Source: Sulfurospirillum sp964441765
GTDB taxonomy: Bacteria > Campylobacterota > Campylobacteria > Campylobacterales > Sulfurospirillaceae
Assembly: GCA_964441765.1 (NCBI GenBank)
Contig: CAYTVI010000001.1
Coordinates: forward strand, 1-64,000
DNA: 64,000 bases
Reading direction: 5' to 3'
This document shows, piece by piece, positions 18,153 through 26,581 of the stretch (positions are counted from its first letter, which is position 1; each line of letters opens with the position of its first letter). The notes below the pieces were generated by a model. It ran no database searches, had not been told where the DNA came from, and worked only from the letters and a program-made list of their open reading frames with translations. Made by a program: the position numbers and the translations under genes.

Positions 18153-18719
18153 ATGAAATACCTACTTTCACTACTCTCTGTCATGCTTTTATTGACAGGA
18201 TGTACTTACAAAAATGAAGCGCTCAACCTTGCTTCATACAATGCCCAATATGCAGGTCCATTGGCAAAAGAAAAACCAACCGTTTTACTTAGATTGGTCA
18301 AAGATATTCGCGCAGACAAACAAAGTGTTGGCTATTTACTAGACAACGGAAAAACCCTAGCGACACTTTATACGAACGCTGATATCGAAGCAAAATATCA
18401 AGAAGGTTTAGGCTATGCGCTTAATCTTGCAGGATTTAACACCGATGCTTCATTAAAAGCGGCTAGCATGGTGGTGGAAGTTTATATCAAAGATATCGAA
18501 ATGATCTACAATGATAAGAATTTTGACACCAACTTAAGAGGCGAGATTGAAATCGAAGTCATCGTCAGAAGAGGTGCTGATGTCATCACCCAAAACTTTA
18601 GACAAAAAGGCGCTAAATGGATTGCTCCTTCATTTGAATCAAAAGATTTAGAACCTTTCTTGTACACTCTCTTTGCAGACAGTATTGACCAAATCGTTTC
18701 ACGCTTGACACGTCTTTAA
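18153..18719 (+). CDS. Outer-membrane-type lipoprotein (YajG-like)
   Basis: A 188-residue lipoprotein with a lipobox LLLTGC (Cys 17). The mature domain, with alternating beta strands, resembles the YajG family (VLLRLVKDIRADKQSVGYL…, ending SRLTRL). Function is not known for that family beyond being envelope lipoproteins. It is monocistronic: own promoter, and a hairpin directly after the stop. The family call is tentative, lipoprotein status firm. Confidence 0.7.
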   Translation: MKYLLSLLSVMLLLTGCTYKNEALNLASYNAQYAGPLAKEKPTVLLRLVKDIRADKQSVGYLLDNGKTLATLYTNADIEAKYQEGLGYALNLAGFNTDASLKAASMVVEVYIKDIEMIYNDKNFDTNLRGEIEIEVIVRRGADVITQNFRQKGAKWIAPSFESKDLEPFLYTLFADSIDQIVSRLTRL

Positions 18720-18730
18720 TTCAAAATACA

Positions 18731-18754
18731 TTAGGAGAGTGAATTCTCTCCTAA
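18731..18754. terminator. Bidirectional terminator hairpin
   Basis: Perfect arms TTAGGAGAG and CTCTCCTAA around a six-base loop, between two convergent genes; the second arm includes the stop codon of the diguanylate cyclase. Confidence 0.65.
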
Positions 18755-19590
18755 ACTAGGCTCATTTGCACCCGATTCCGACCCAGTTTTTTGGCTTCAT
18801 AAAGTGCTTTATCTGCTTCTTCAACAAGCGTATCTTTATCCACCACAACCAGATTTAATGATGAAACACCGATACTAATCGTAATTTGCACAACTTCTTG
18901 TGTTGCATCAACATTGGCGAGGGATGATTTTTGAACAAGATTTCGAAGGCGCTCTGCCAATAAAATCGCTTCGGCTTTTTCGGTATTTGGCGTAATAATG
19001 GCAATTTCTTCACCACCATAACGTGCCACAATATCACTGTCCCGTACCATTTCTAAGATAATTTTGGAAAGATTTTTAAGAACTTCATCGCCTATTTTAT
19101 GACCATAAGTGTCATTGACAATCTTAAAATGATCAACATCAATTAACAAAAGAGAAAGAGGTAAACGATACCGTTTTGCATGAGCAATTTCTTCATACAA
19201 ACGCTGATCAAAATAGCGTCTATTTTTAAGTCCTGTAAGACTGTCAGTTATACTCTCATATTGTAAAATCGCTATTTTACGGATATCACTCATTGTCTTA
19301 AGTGCCAATTGTCCAACAAGATAGACAAAAACACCTCCTCCTAGTAACATCAAAGCCACAATGAATGAAAGTGGATTTAAAACATTTCGGATAAGCCAAA
19401 GATTGTAACAAAAGATGATATAGCTAAAAATAAAAAAGAAAACAAGAACGCTTAAAATCTTCCATTTGCGCTGCAATTCACCACTGGAAAGTTCAAGGAT
19501 AACTTTTTTGATAGGGACAAGAGAGCTGACGAGAAAAATCACGCCCATGATGATTAAAATAATTTCCAAAAAGACAATCGATGAATGCAT
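18751..19590 (-). CDS. Membrane diguanylate cyclase (GGDEF)
   Basis: Two or three N-terminal membrane helices (about residues 5-100), a short linker, and a GGDEF domain. The domain begins at DSLTGLKNRRYFD and has DVDHFKIVNDTYGHKIGD for nucleotide binding. The active site reads G-G-E-E-I (192-196); the last residue is Ile instead of the usual Phe, a mild variant. An RxxD inhibitory site (R-D-S-D, 183-186) lies exactly five residues upstream, so product feedback is likely. It should make c-di-GMP; the input signal is unknown. It is transcribed alone. Confidence 0.9.
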   Translation of the reverse strand: MHSSIVFLEIILIIMGVIFLVSSLVPIKKVILELSSGELQRKWKILSVLVFFFIFSYIIFCYNLWLIRNVLNPLSFIVALMLLGGGVFVYLVGQLALKTMSDIRKIAILQYESITDSLTGLKNRRYFDQRLYEEIAHAKRYRLPLSLLLIDVDHFKIVNDTYGHKIGDEVLKNLSKIILEMVRDSDIVARYGGEEIAIITPNTEKAEAILLAERLRNLVQKSSLANVDATQEVVQITISIGVSSLNLVVVDKDTLVEEADKALYEAKKLGRNRVQMSLV

Positions 19591-19652
19591 GAAACCTCAA
19601 ATTTTAAAGCTTAGTCATTCTACCATAAAGTTTAAGAAAAGCTACTTTTAGG

Positions 19653-19658
19653 TATACT
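19653..19658 (+). promoter_or_regulatory. -10 box upstream of aspS
   Basis: TATACT, with TTTAAG 16 bases upstream (19631-19636) as a possible -35. It is the best promoter-like site before the aspS–adk–cinA-like unit. Confidence 0.4.
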
Positions 19659-19692
19659 CTAAACCTTAAAAAAAGCGTTTTAGGAAAACCCA

Positions 19693-21441
19693 TTGAGAAG
19701 TCATTATTGCACTGATTTAGATATCGCCCAAATTGGCGAAGTTGTTGAAGTCTGTGGTTGGGCAAATAGCCACAGAGACCATGGTGGAGTCATTTTTATT
19801 GACCTTAGAGACCGATCTGGTCTTGTACAACTTGTGTGTGACCCAGCTGATAGCGTAAGTGCGCATACCGTTGCTTCGCATGTGAGAGATGAGTTTGTAT
19901 TAAAAGCGAAAGGCAAAGTGCGAGCCAGGGGCGAAGGGCTTGAAAATCCTCGTTTAAAAACAGGAAAAATTGAAATTGTTGTTGAAGAGCTCATTGTTGA
20001 AAATGCGAGTGAAACCGTTCCTTTCGTTATTGGCGATAACAACGTCGGAGAAGAGACTCGTCTTAAGTACCGCTATTTAGATTTACGTAACCAAAAGTCG
20101 TATGAAACCTTTAAACTTCGTTCAAAAGCAACGATTGCTGTACGAAATTCACTTGATAGCCAAGGTTTTTTAGAAGTTGAAACGCCTATTTTGACCAAAT
20201 CCACTCCTGAGGGAGCTCGTGATTATCTTGTCCCAAGCCGTGTTCACAATGGAGAGTTTTATGCCCTCCCTCAATCACCTCAGCTCTTTAAACAACTCTT
20301 GATGTGTGCAGGGTTTGATCGCTATTTCCAGATTGCTAAATGTTTCCGTGATGAAGACTTACGAGCCGATCGTCAACCTGAATTTACACAAATTGACATC
20401 GAAATGAGCTTTTGTGACCAAGAAGATGTGATGCGCGTGACTGAAAAAGTTATCAAAGACGTTTTCAAAGCGTGTGGGCATGAGGTCACCATCCCTTTTA
20501 ACCGTATGCGCTACAAAGATGCGATGGAAAAATACGGCTCTGATAAGCCAGACCTTCGTTATGATTTAAGCATGATTGATGTTATTGATATTTTTGCAAA
20601 CTGTAAAAATGAGATTTTTAGTAACATCGCAAAAGATACAAAGAAAAACCGTATTAAAGCGCTCAAAGTACCAAACGGTGACAACATCTTCTCAAAACGC
20701 CAAATGCAAGGCTTTGAAGAATATGTAAGAAAATTTGGTGCTTCTGGACTTGGATATTTTCAGATGAAAGAAGATGGGCTCAAAGGTCCTTTGACAAAGT
20801 TTTTTGACGAAGCGGATTTACAAGCCATCGTTGCAGCAGCCGATTTACATGTAGGCGATGCAATCTTCTTTGGTGCGGGTGAGAAGAAACTCGTACTTGA
20901 TTATATGGGACGCTTCCGTATCTTTTTAGCAGAGCAGATGAATATCATTCCTAAAGATGTTTTTGAATTTGTATGGGTCGTTGATTTTGAAATGTTTGAA
21001 GTTGAAAATGGCAAAGTCAAAGCGCTTCACCATCCTTTTACCATGCCGCGTGATATCGACAACACACCAATTGATGAGATGGAATCTATCGCTTATGATA
21101 TCGTTTTAAATGGTACGGAACTGGGTGGTGGAAGTATCAGGATTCATAAAAAAGAGATTCAACAAAAAGTCTTTAATTTGCTTGGCATTAGCGATGAAGA
21201 AGCGCATGAAAAGTTTGAGTTTTTACTTGATGCCCTCAAATACGGTGCTCCTCCACACGGTGGTTTGGCTATCGGTTTGGATAGACTCATGATGCTTATC
21301 ACCAAAAGTGATAGTATTCGTGATGTGATAGCTTTTCCTAAAACACAAAAAGCACAATGTTTACTCACCCAAGCTCCAAGTGTCGTTGAAAATGACCAAC
21401 TCAGAGATTTGGGTATTCGCCTTCGTGAAAAAAACAAATAG
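19693..21441 (+). CDS. aspS: Aspartyl-tRNA synthetase
   Basis: Class II synthetase of 582 residues: N-terminal OB-fold anticodon domain (VEVCGWANSHRDHGG), class II motif 2 (FRDEDLRADRQPEFTQIDIEMSF, split by eye), bacterial GAD insertion, and motif 3 (GLAIGLDRLMML). The start is TTG at 19693, supported by AGGAAAA eight bases upstream; there is no better ATG. In related epsilonproteobacteria this enzyme is non-discriminating and also charges tRNA-Asn, with GatCAB repair; whether that holds here is inference. One palindrome (20844) encodes LHVG. Confidence 0.96.
   Translation: MRSHYCTDLDIAQIGEVVEVCGWANSHRDHGGVIFIDLRDRSGLVQLVCDPADSVSAHTVASHVRDEFVLKAKGKVRARGEGLENPRLKTGKIEIVVEELIVENASETVPFVIGDNNVGEETRLKYRYLDLRNQKSYETFKLRSKATIAVRNSLDSQGFLEVETPILTKSTPEGARDYLVPSRVHNGEFYALPQSPQLFKQLLMCAGFDRYFQIAKCFRDEDLRADRQPEFTQIDIEMSFCDQEDVMRVTEKVIKDVFKACGHEVTIPFNRMRYKDAMEKYGSDKPDLRYDLSMIDVIDIFANCKNEIFSNIAKDTKKNRIKALKVPNGDNIFSKRQMQGFEEYVRKFGASGLGYFQMKEDGLKGPLTKFFDEADLQAIVAAADLHVGDAIFFGAGEKKLVLDYMGRFRIFLAEQMNIIPKDVFEFVWVVDFEMFEVENGKVKALHHPFTMPRDIDNTPIDEMESIAYDIVLNGTELGGGSIRIHKKEIQQKVFNLLGISDEEAHEKFEFLLDALKYGAPPHGGLAIGLDRLMMLITKSDSIRDVIAFPKTQKAQCLLTQAPSVVENDQLRDLGIRLREKNK
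20844..20853. repeat. TTTACATGTA palindrome, copy 11
   Basis: L-H-V-G in aspS; last two bases differ. Confidence 0.7.
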
Positions 21442-21451
21442 AGGAGATAAG

Positions 21452-22024
21452 ATGAAGAAGCTATTTTTAATTATTGGAGCACCAGGGAGTGGAAAAACAA
21501 CGGATGCAAGTTTAATTGCTGAAAAAAACCCTGAAGCAATTGCGCATTACTCAACCGGTGAATTACTTCGTGATGAAGTAGCAAGTGGTAGTGAACTTGG
21601 CAAGACGATTGATTCATTTGTCAGTGCGGGAAACCTTGTTCCTTTAGATATCGTGATTAACACCATCGTCAGTGCTATTAAAAATAGTCCAAAAAATGTG
21701 ATCCTTATTGATGGCTTCCCACGTTCAGACGAGCAAATGAAAGCGCTTGATGCACTTTTAGCCAAAGAAGATTCTGTGAAGCTTGTCTCAGTCATCGAAG
21801 TGGTGGTCAGTGAACAAGTGGCGATGGACAGAGTTCTTGGACGTGCGCGTGGGGCAGATGATAATGTCACTGTCTTTAATAACCGCATGAAAGTCTATAC
21901 CGATCCATTAGCGGGTATTCAAGCATTTTATGGTGCAAAAAATCTTTTACACAAAATCAGTGGCGAACAAAGCATCGAAGCTGTTGTTGCTGAGATGGAA
22001 GCATTCGTTAAAAGTAACCTCTAA
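21452..22024 (+). CDS. adk: Adenylate kinase, short form
   Basis: Interconverts ATP, AMP and ADP. The P-loop is GAPGSGKT, the AMP-site motif is DGFPRSDEQ, and the LID region is reduced to a short RARGADDNVTVFNNR stretch without zinc cysteines, as in other short adenylate kinases of this group. I placed the start at ATG 21452, behind GAGGAGAT, not at the in-frame 21380, which lies inside aspS. Length 190. Its stop shares a base with the next start. Confidence 0.95.
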   Translation: MKKLFLIIGAPGSGKTTDASLIAEKNPEAIAHYSTGELLRDEVASGSELGKTIDSFVSAGNLVPLDIVINTIVSAIKNSPKNVILIDGFPRSDEQMKALDALLAKEDSVKLVSVIEVVVSEQVAMDRVLGRARGADDNVTVFNNRMKVYTDPLAGIQAFYGAKNLLHKISGEQSIEAVVAEMEAFVKSNL

Positions 22025-22761
22025 TGCACCATTTCTACTCTGTGATCATAGGAAGTGAGCTTCTTAATGGTCGCAGAGTCGATAAACACTTCACGTTTTT
22101 AAACACCCAACTGCTAAGTCGCAATCTTTTACATGTAGCCAACTTTGTCATTAAAGATGACCCAATTTTGATTCAAAATACATTTAATCTCATTTTGCAA
22201 GACCCAAAAAGTGTGATGTTTTGCTTTGGAGGAATTGGTGCAACGCCTGATGATTTAACGCGCTCAATTGCGAGTGAGGTTTTCACAGGACAAGAATTGT
22301 CTTTACATGTAAAAGCAAAAGAGCTCATCGAAAAACAATTTGGGGAAGATGCCTATCCTCATCGTATCACTATGGCAATGCTTCCACCCTCTTCTTCTTT
22401 ATTGCACAATCCTATCAACACTGTTCCAGGCTTTGAACTGTTTCACCGTTTTTTCTTTGTTCCAGGCTTTCCTTCCATGGCTTGGCCAATGGTTCAAGAA
22501 GCGCTTCATACCCATTTTCCTATCCTTGAAAAACCTTTTAGCACTTCGTTTATTGTCGAGTCTGCAGAGAGTGATTTAATTGATATTATGCAAGTACTTC
22601 CTAGCGAGCTAATACTTTCCTCGTTACCACGATTTGAAAATGAAAAACGCATCGTTGAAATCTATTTAGAACACCCCAAACGTGACGTAGTAGAGCAATG
22701 GACTCTTTTTTTCAAAAATGAGGCAATGAAAAAAGGAAAATTAATTAAGGATTGTTCGTAA
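22024..22761 (+). CDS. CinA N-terminal / molybdopterin-binding (MoaB/MogA-fold) protein
   Basis: A 245-residue protein with the MoCF-binding fold: FYSVIIGSELLNGRRVDKH at the N-terminus and FCFGGIGATPDDLTR in the middle are the CinA/COG1058 signatures. It lacks the C-terminal nicotinamide-nucleotide amidase domain of full CinA. It starts on the adk stop (TAATG), so it is translationally coupled; it ends overlapping the convergent amidase gene by 17 bases. Two palindromes encode LHVA and LHVK. The substrate is not predictable. Confidence 0.85.
   Translation: MHHFYSVIIGSELLNGRRVDKHFTFLNTQLLSRNLLHVANFVIKDDPILIQNTFNLILQDPKSVMFCFGGIGATPDDLTRSIASEVFTGQELSLHVKAKELIEKQFGEDAYPHRITMAMLPPSSSLLHNPINTVPGFELFHRFFFVPGFPSMAWPMVQEALHTHFPILEKPFSTSFIVESAESDLIDIMQVLPSELILSSLPRFENEKRIVEIYLEHPKRDVVEQWTLFFKNEAMKKGKLIKDCS
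22128..22137. repeat. TTTACATGTA palindrome, copy 12
   Basis: L-H-V-A in the CinA-N-like gene. Confidence 0.7.
22302..22313. repeat. TTTACATGTAAA palindrome, copy 13
   Basis: L-H-V-K in the CinA-N-like gene. Confidence 0.85.
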
Positions 22762-24283
22762 AATACTGATCAATTCCGTTGCTAATCCCATCTACGATTA
22801 ACTTTTGATACTGAGGATTAAACATTTTATCGGACTCATCAGGATTGGTGATGTACCCTATTTCAATTAAAACAGAGGGCATTGTTGCTCCCACTAAAAC
22901 CCAAAATGGCGCTTCTCTGACACCGCCATCATCTACTTCATACTTCTTTTTGACACTGCCTAACATATTGGCTTGAATATCAATCGCTAATTTATTGGAA
23001 AGAACTATTTTTTCACGATTGAAGACATTTAAAAAGGTTTCCTTTGAGTAGAAATCCATCTCCTCAATATCGGATTTGTTTTCTAAAGCCGCTACGTTTT
23101 TGGAACGTTCTGAACGATCAGGAGAGAGAAAAAAGGTCTCTAAGCCTTTCATCGAAAGCTTTTTAGCTTCCGTTGGCGCAGCATTGGCATGTAAGGAAAG
23201 AAATAAATCAGCATTTTTATCATTCGCAACTTTTGTACGATCTCTTAAATTGATAAAAATATCTTTATCCCGCGTGTAAAATACTTTGTAGCCTTTTTGT
23301 TTCAAATGTTTTCCTAATTGTAAAGCGATATCCAGTACCAAATGTTTTTCCATACGTTGTTTATACCCAATAGCCCCTGCATCTTTTCCTCCATGTCCAG
23401 CGTCAATCACAATCGTTTTATTGCGCACACTTTTTGGTACTACGGGTGTAGGTGTGTTTTTTGTAAGCTGAGGCGTTGGAATAGGAGATGGTGCTAAGGC
23501 CGGTGCACTATGAGCTTGTTGTACGGGTACACTTTTAGAGACATTTACGGGTTGCTTGGAAAAAGCGATAATCACACTGTTATTCACAACACTAATGTAT
23601 GTATCAAAGATTTTAGAAGCATCTAGCACCACTCGAATCGTATCGGTACTGTACTGCGTTATGCGTATATTTTGAAGATTAGGTGGAGGTGTAAGAGAGG
23701 GAGGAGTGCCCAAAATAATCGCTGGAATATCAATCACTTTTTTATAGCTGTTAGGGCTATTTAACCCAAAGACTTTCACACGCTCAGAAGCTATAGCCAT
23801 CCCAAAATCAAGCACAATTGCCTCTTTATCCCCTTTGGCTGAGTGTAGAACATTTTTACCTTTGTAGGAAGTGGGTAAATTGGTTTTATTCTCATTCGAT
23901 GAAGCAACACTTTCTTTTTCTTGATTTTCTAGCATCATGGGAGTTACAGGAGGAGAAAACGTTTTTTTCTCCTCTGCTATTTTTTTATGTGGCTCTTTTT
24001 GTATGATTTTTAGCTCAGACTCATATTTTGAGGCGTCAAGTTTCAAAATTTTTGCACTTTTGATGAGTCGCTCTAAGGTTTGCTCTTTAAGCTTATCATC
24101 GCCTGAGATGATAGATTGAATATAAATACCCTTTAAGCCATGAAAAACACGCAAAACCTCGTCATTGTTTGCTCCACGCATCTGCTGATCATAGGTTTCC
24201 AATTGTTTAAAATAATTGGGTGCTGCAAACAGCGTTACACATGTCAACAGCAGAACACAAAAGAGTCTAATGCGTTTCCCCAT
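22745..24283 (-). CDS. amiA: N-acetylmuramoyl-L-alanine amidase (Amidase_3)
   Basis: A periplasmic zinc amidase that splits septal peptidoglycan. The signal peptide (to about LFA) is followed by a helical/disordered segment, an AMIN-type beta domain (about 190-250, NLQNIRITQYSTDTIRVVLD), a Pro-rich linker, and a catalytic domain. Zinc and catalytic motifs are VIDAGHGGKDAGAIG, SLHANA and IEIGYITN. The EnvC-like protein and FtsEX that could activate it are encoded five genes upstream in the same direction. It overlaps the flavoprotein gene by 17 bases. Confidence 0.93.
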   Translation of the reverse strand: MGKRIRLFCVLLLTCVTLFAAPNYFKQLETYDQQMRGANNDEVLRVFHGLKGIYIQSIISGDDKLKEQTLERLIKSAKILKLDASKYESELKIIQKEPHKKIAEEKKTFSPPVTPMMLENQEKESVASSNENKTNLPTSYKGKNVLHSAKGDKEAIVLDFGMAIASERVKVFGLNSPNSYKKVIDIPAIILGTPPSLTPPPNLQNIRITQYSTDTIRVVLDASKIFDTYISVVNNSVIIAFSKQPVNVSKSVPVQQAHSAPALAPSPIPTPQLTKNTPTPVVPKSVRNKTIVIDAGHGGKDAGAIGYKQRMEKHLVLDIALQLGKHLKQKGYKVFYTRDKDIFINLRDRTKVANDKNADLFLSLHANAAPTEAKKLSMKGLETFFLSPDRSERSKNVAALENKSDIEEMDFYSKETFLNVFNREKIVLSNKLAIDIQANMLGSVKKKYEVDDGGVREAPFWVLVGATMPSVLIEIGYITNPDESDKMFNPQYQKLIVDGISNGIDQYFTNNP

Positions 24284-25364
24284 GAACCAACTTTGTCATC
24301 AATTCTTTGACACTGATAATTTCATTCAGTTTATAGCCATTTGCTCCTGTAAAGAAAAGTCCTGTCTCCTCTTTTCCATTGTACGCATCAAACAATCTGT
24401 CCGCAATACAATATCCTACCGCTTTTGCCTCTTGTCCACGATGACAAGGACTCACACAGTTACTAACACAGCGAATCGCAGGTCCTTCTTTTTTTTCTAC
24501 CATTTGGATGAGATTGGTGCGTACCCCTCTTGCAGGATAGCCTACAGGAGATTTAAAAAGCTGAATATCTTCTTGGGTCGATTTTAAAAGAACTTCTTTA
24601 AATGTATCTGCCGCATCACATTCATGCGTACCAATAAAACGTGTTCCCATTTGAACGCCACTTGCACCCTTTTCTAGCATAGCGGCAATATCATCATGGC
24701 TCCAAATACCACCTGCTGCGATTAAAGGAAAATCGCCCCATAGTTTAATCTCTTCTAAAATAGGAGCAATGAGATTTTCTAATTGATACTCTTCCATGCC
24801 ACACTGCTCATACGTAAATCCTTGGTGTCCACCACTGAGTGGTCCCTCAACGATAATCGCATCTGGAAGTCGGTTGTAACGTTGTGTCCAGCGTTTACAA
24901 ATAATTTTAAGCGCTTTTGCCGAAGAGACAATCGGAACGAGCGCTACATCTGGGTAATCTGCTGTAAACTCAGGCATATTGGTCGGCAGACCTGCTCCGG
25001 TAATGATAATATCAATTCCCGCTTCACATGCATCTTTCACCACACGCTCATAATCATTGATAGCGTATAAAATATTAACACCCAAAGGTTTATCGCCACA
25101 GATTTTACGCGCATTTTTAATAATAGCCCCAAGTCCCTCTTTAGAGTAAAAATTCTCAGCATCAAAAGGTCGTGCGTTGATATTTTTTTTACTGTACATG
25201 GCATTGTTATAATACCCCGTACCCACAGCACTAATAACGCCAAGCCCACCTTCTAAACTCACCGTTCCTGCAAGTTTATCCCAACTAATGCCAAGTCCCA
25301 TGCCACCTTGAACGATAGGATATTCAAGCGTATACTTTCCAATTTTTAAAGGTTTAAATGCCAT
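24267..25364 (-). CDS. NAD(P)H-dependent flavin oxidoreductase / nitronate monooxygenase family
   Basis: An FMN TIM-barrel enzyme of 365 residues. Recognisable are YPIVQGGMGLGISWDKLAG at the N-terminus, IIITGAGLPTNMP, the glycine-rich LIAAGGIWSHDDIAAML and GVQMGTRFIGTHE phosphate-binding segments. The family includes nitronate monooxygenases and FabK-type enoyl reductases; the extra cysteine-rich stretch near 300 (CVSNCVSPCHRGQEAKAVGYC) is unusual for the simple class. Specificity is uncertain. It starts on the tyrS stop. Confidence 0.85.
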   Translation of the reverse strand: MAFKPLKIGKYTLEYPIVQGGMGLGISWDKLAGTVSLEGGLGVISAVGTGYYNNAMYSKKNINARPFDAENFYSKEGLGAIIKNARKICGDKPLGVNILYAINDYERVVKDACEAGIDIIITGAGLPTNMPEFTADYPDVALVPIVSSAKALKIICKRWTQRYNRLPDAIIVEGPLSGGHQGFTYEQCGMEEYQLENLIAPILEEIKLWGDFPLIAAGGIWSHDDIAAMLEKGASGVQMGTRFIGTHECDAADTFKEVLLKSTQEDIQLFKSPVGYPARGVRTNLIQMVEKKEGPAIRCVSNCVSPCHRGQEAKAVGYCIADRLFDAYNGKEETGLFFTGANGYKLNEIISVKELMTKLVHGETH

Positions 25365-26563
25365 TATTGCACCTCAAGTTTTGCAAATTTTCGCTTACCT
25401 ACTTGAAGAATATAAACACCCTTCTCCAACTGTAACTGCTCATCATCTATTTTTACTTGGTCTAACTTAACAGCCCCTTGCTTAATATCGCGCCTAGCCG
25501 CAGATGTGGACTCTTCTAATCCACAATCCACTAATGCTTTGGCTATCCAAACCGGTGCATTACATGTAAAAGATTCCATGTCACTTGGAAGTTCATTTTG
25601 ACCATGCACACGGTTAAATTCTGCTTGAGCTTCGTGCGCGGCATCTGTACTATGGTAACGTTCAACGATTTCAAAAGCAAGAGCCTCTTTTGTCTTTTTC
25701 GGATGCACACTACCGTCTTCAACACCTTTTTTCAAAGCTTCAATCTCTTCCAATGTTTTAGAACTTAGCAGTTCATAGTAGCGCCACATCAACATATCAG
25801 AAATGCTCAACATCTTACCGAACATATCAGAAGGGGTATCTGTAACACCAATATAATTTCCCAAAGATTTACTCATTTTATTGACACCATCTAAGCCTTC
25901 AAGCAAAGGCATCATAATCACCGCTTGTTCTTTACCTACATTATAAGCACGTTGCAAATGACGTCCCATGAGAAGATTGAACTTTTGGTCTGTTCCACCC
26001 ATCTCAATATCACATTTCATCGCAACACTATCGTAACCTTGCAATAATGGGTATAAAAACTCACTGATAGAAATAGGCGTTTGGGATTTGTAACGTTTTT
26101 CAAAATCTTCACGCTCTAACATACGAGCAACATTAAACGTTGTTGTAAGCTCAACTAAACCAGACGCACCCAAACCTTCAATCCATTCTGAATTGAACAT
26201 CACCACTGTTTTTTCAGGATCTAAGATTTTAAAAACTTGCTCTTTATAACTTTGTGCATTGGCTAAAACAACTTCTCGTGTCAGTTTTTTACGTGTCTCA
26301 TTCTTACCGGTTGGATCGCCAATCATACCTGTAAAATCACCAATCAAAAATTGAACAATTGCACCATACTTTTGAAGCATAGCCATTTTTTGAAGCAATA
26401 CCGTGTGTCCTAAGTGCAAATCAGGTGCCGTTGGGTCAAAACCTGCTTTGACTAAAAATGTCTCACCTTTTTCCAAAAAGTTTTTAATAAGCGTAATGAC
26501 TCTTTCTTCATCAATAATTTCGCTTACCCCTCTTTTTATCTCTTTAAGGGCTTGTTCTAACAT
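25364..26563 (-). CDS. tyrS: Tyrosyl-tRNA synthetase
   Basis: Class I synthetase of 399 residues, with an HLGH form of the HIGH motif (DLHLGHTVLL), KMSKS (NKMSKSLGNYIG), and a C-terminal S4-type RNA-binding domain (about 335-399: AARRDIKQGAVKLDQ). This is the TyrRS-beta (TyrZ-like) subgroup by its HLGH and KMSKS forms. One palindrome (25560-25569) encodes FTCN in a loop before the S4 domain. Confidence 0.96.
   Translation of the reverse strand: MLEQALKEIKRGVSEIIDEERVITLIKNFLEKGETFLVKAGFDPTAPDLHLGHTVLLQKMAMLQKYGAIVQFLIGDFTGMIGDPTGKNETRKKLTREVVLANAQSYKEQVFKILDPEKTVVMFNSEWIEGLGASGLVELTTTFNVARMLEREDFEKRYKSQTPISISEFLYPLLQGYDSVAMKCDIEMGGTDQKFNLLMGRHLQRAYNVGKEQAVIMMPLLEGLDGVNKMSKSLGNYIGVTDTPSDMFGKMLSISDMLMWRYYELLSSKTLEEIEALKKGVEDGSVHPKKTKEALAFEIVERYHSTDAAHEAQAEFNRVHGQNELPSDMESFTCNAPVWIAKALVDCGLEESTSAARRDIKQGAVKLDQVKIDDEQLQLEKGVYILQVGKRKFAKLEVQ
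25560..25569. repeat. TTACATGTAA palindrome, copy 14
   Basis: F-T-C-N in tyrS. Confidence 0.8.
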
Positions 26564-26581
26564 CTTTCTTCCTTACATCAA

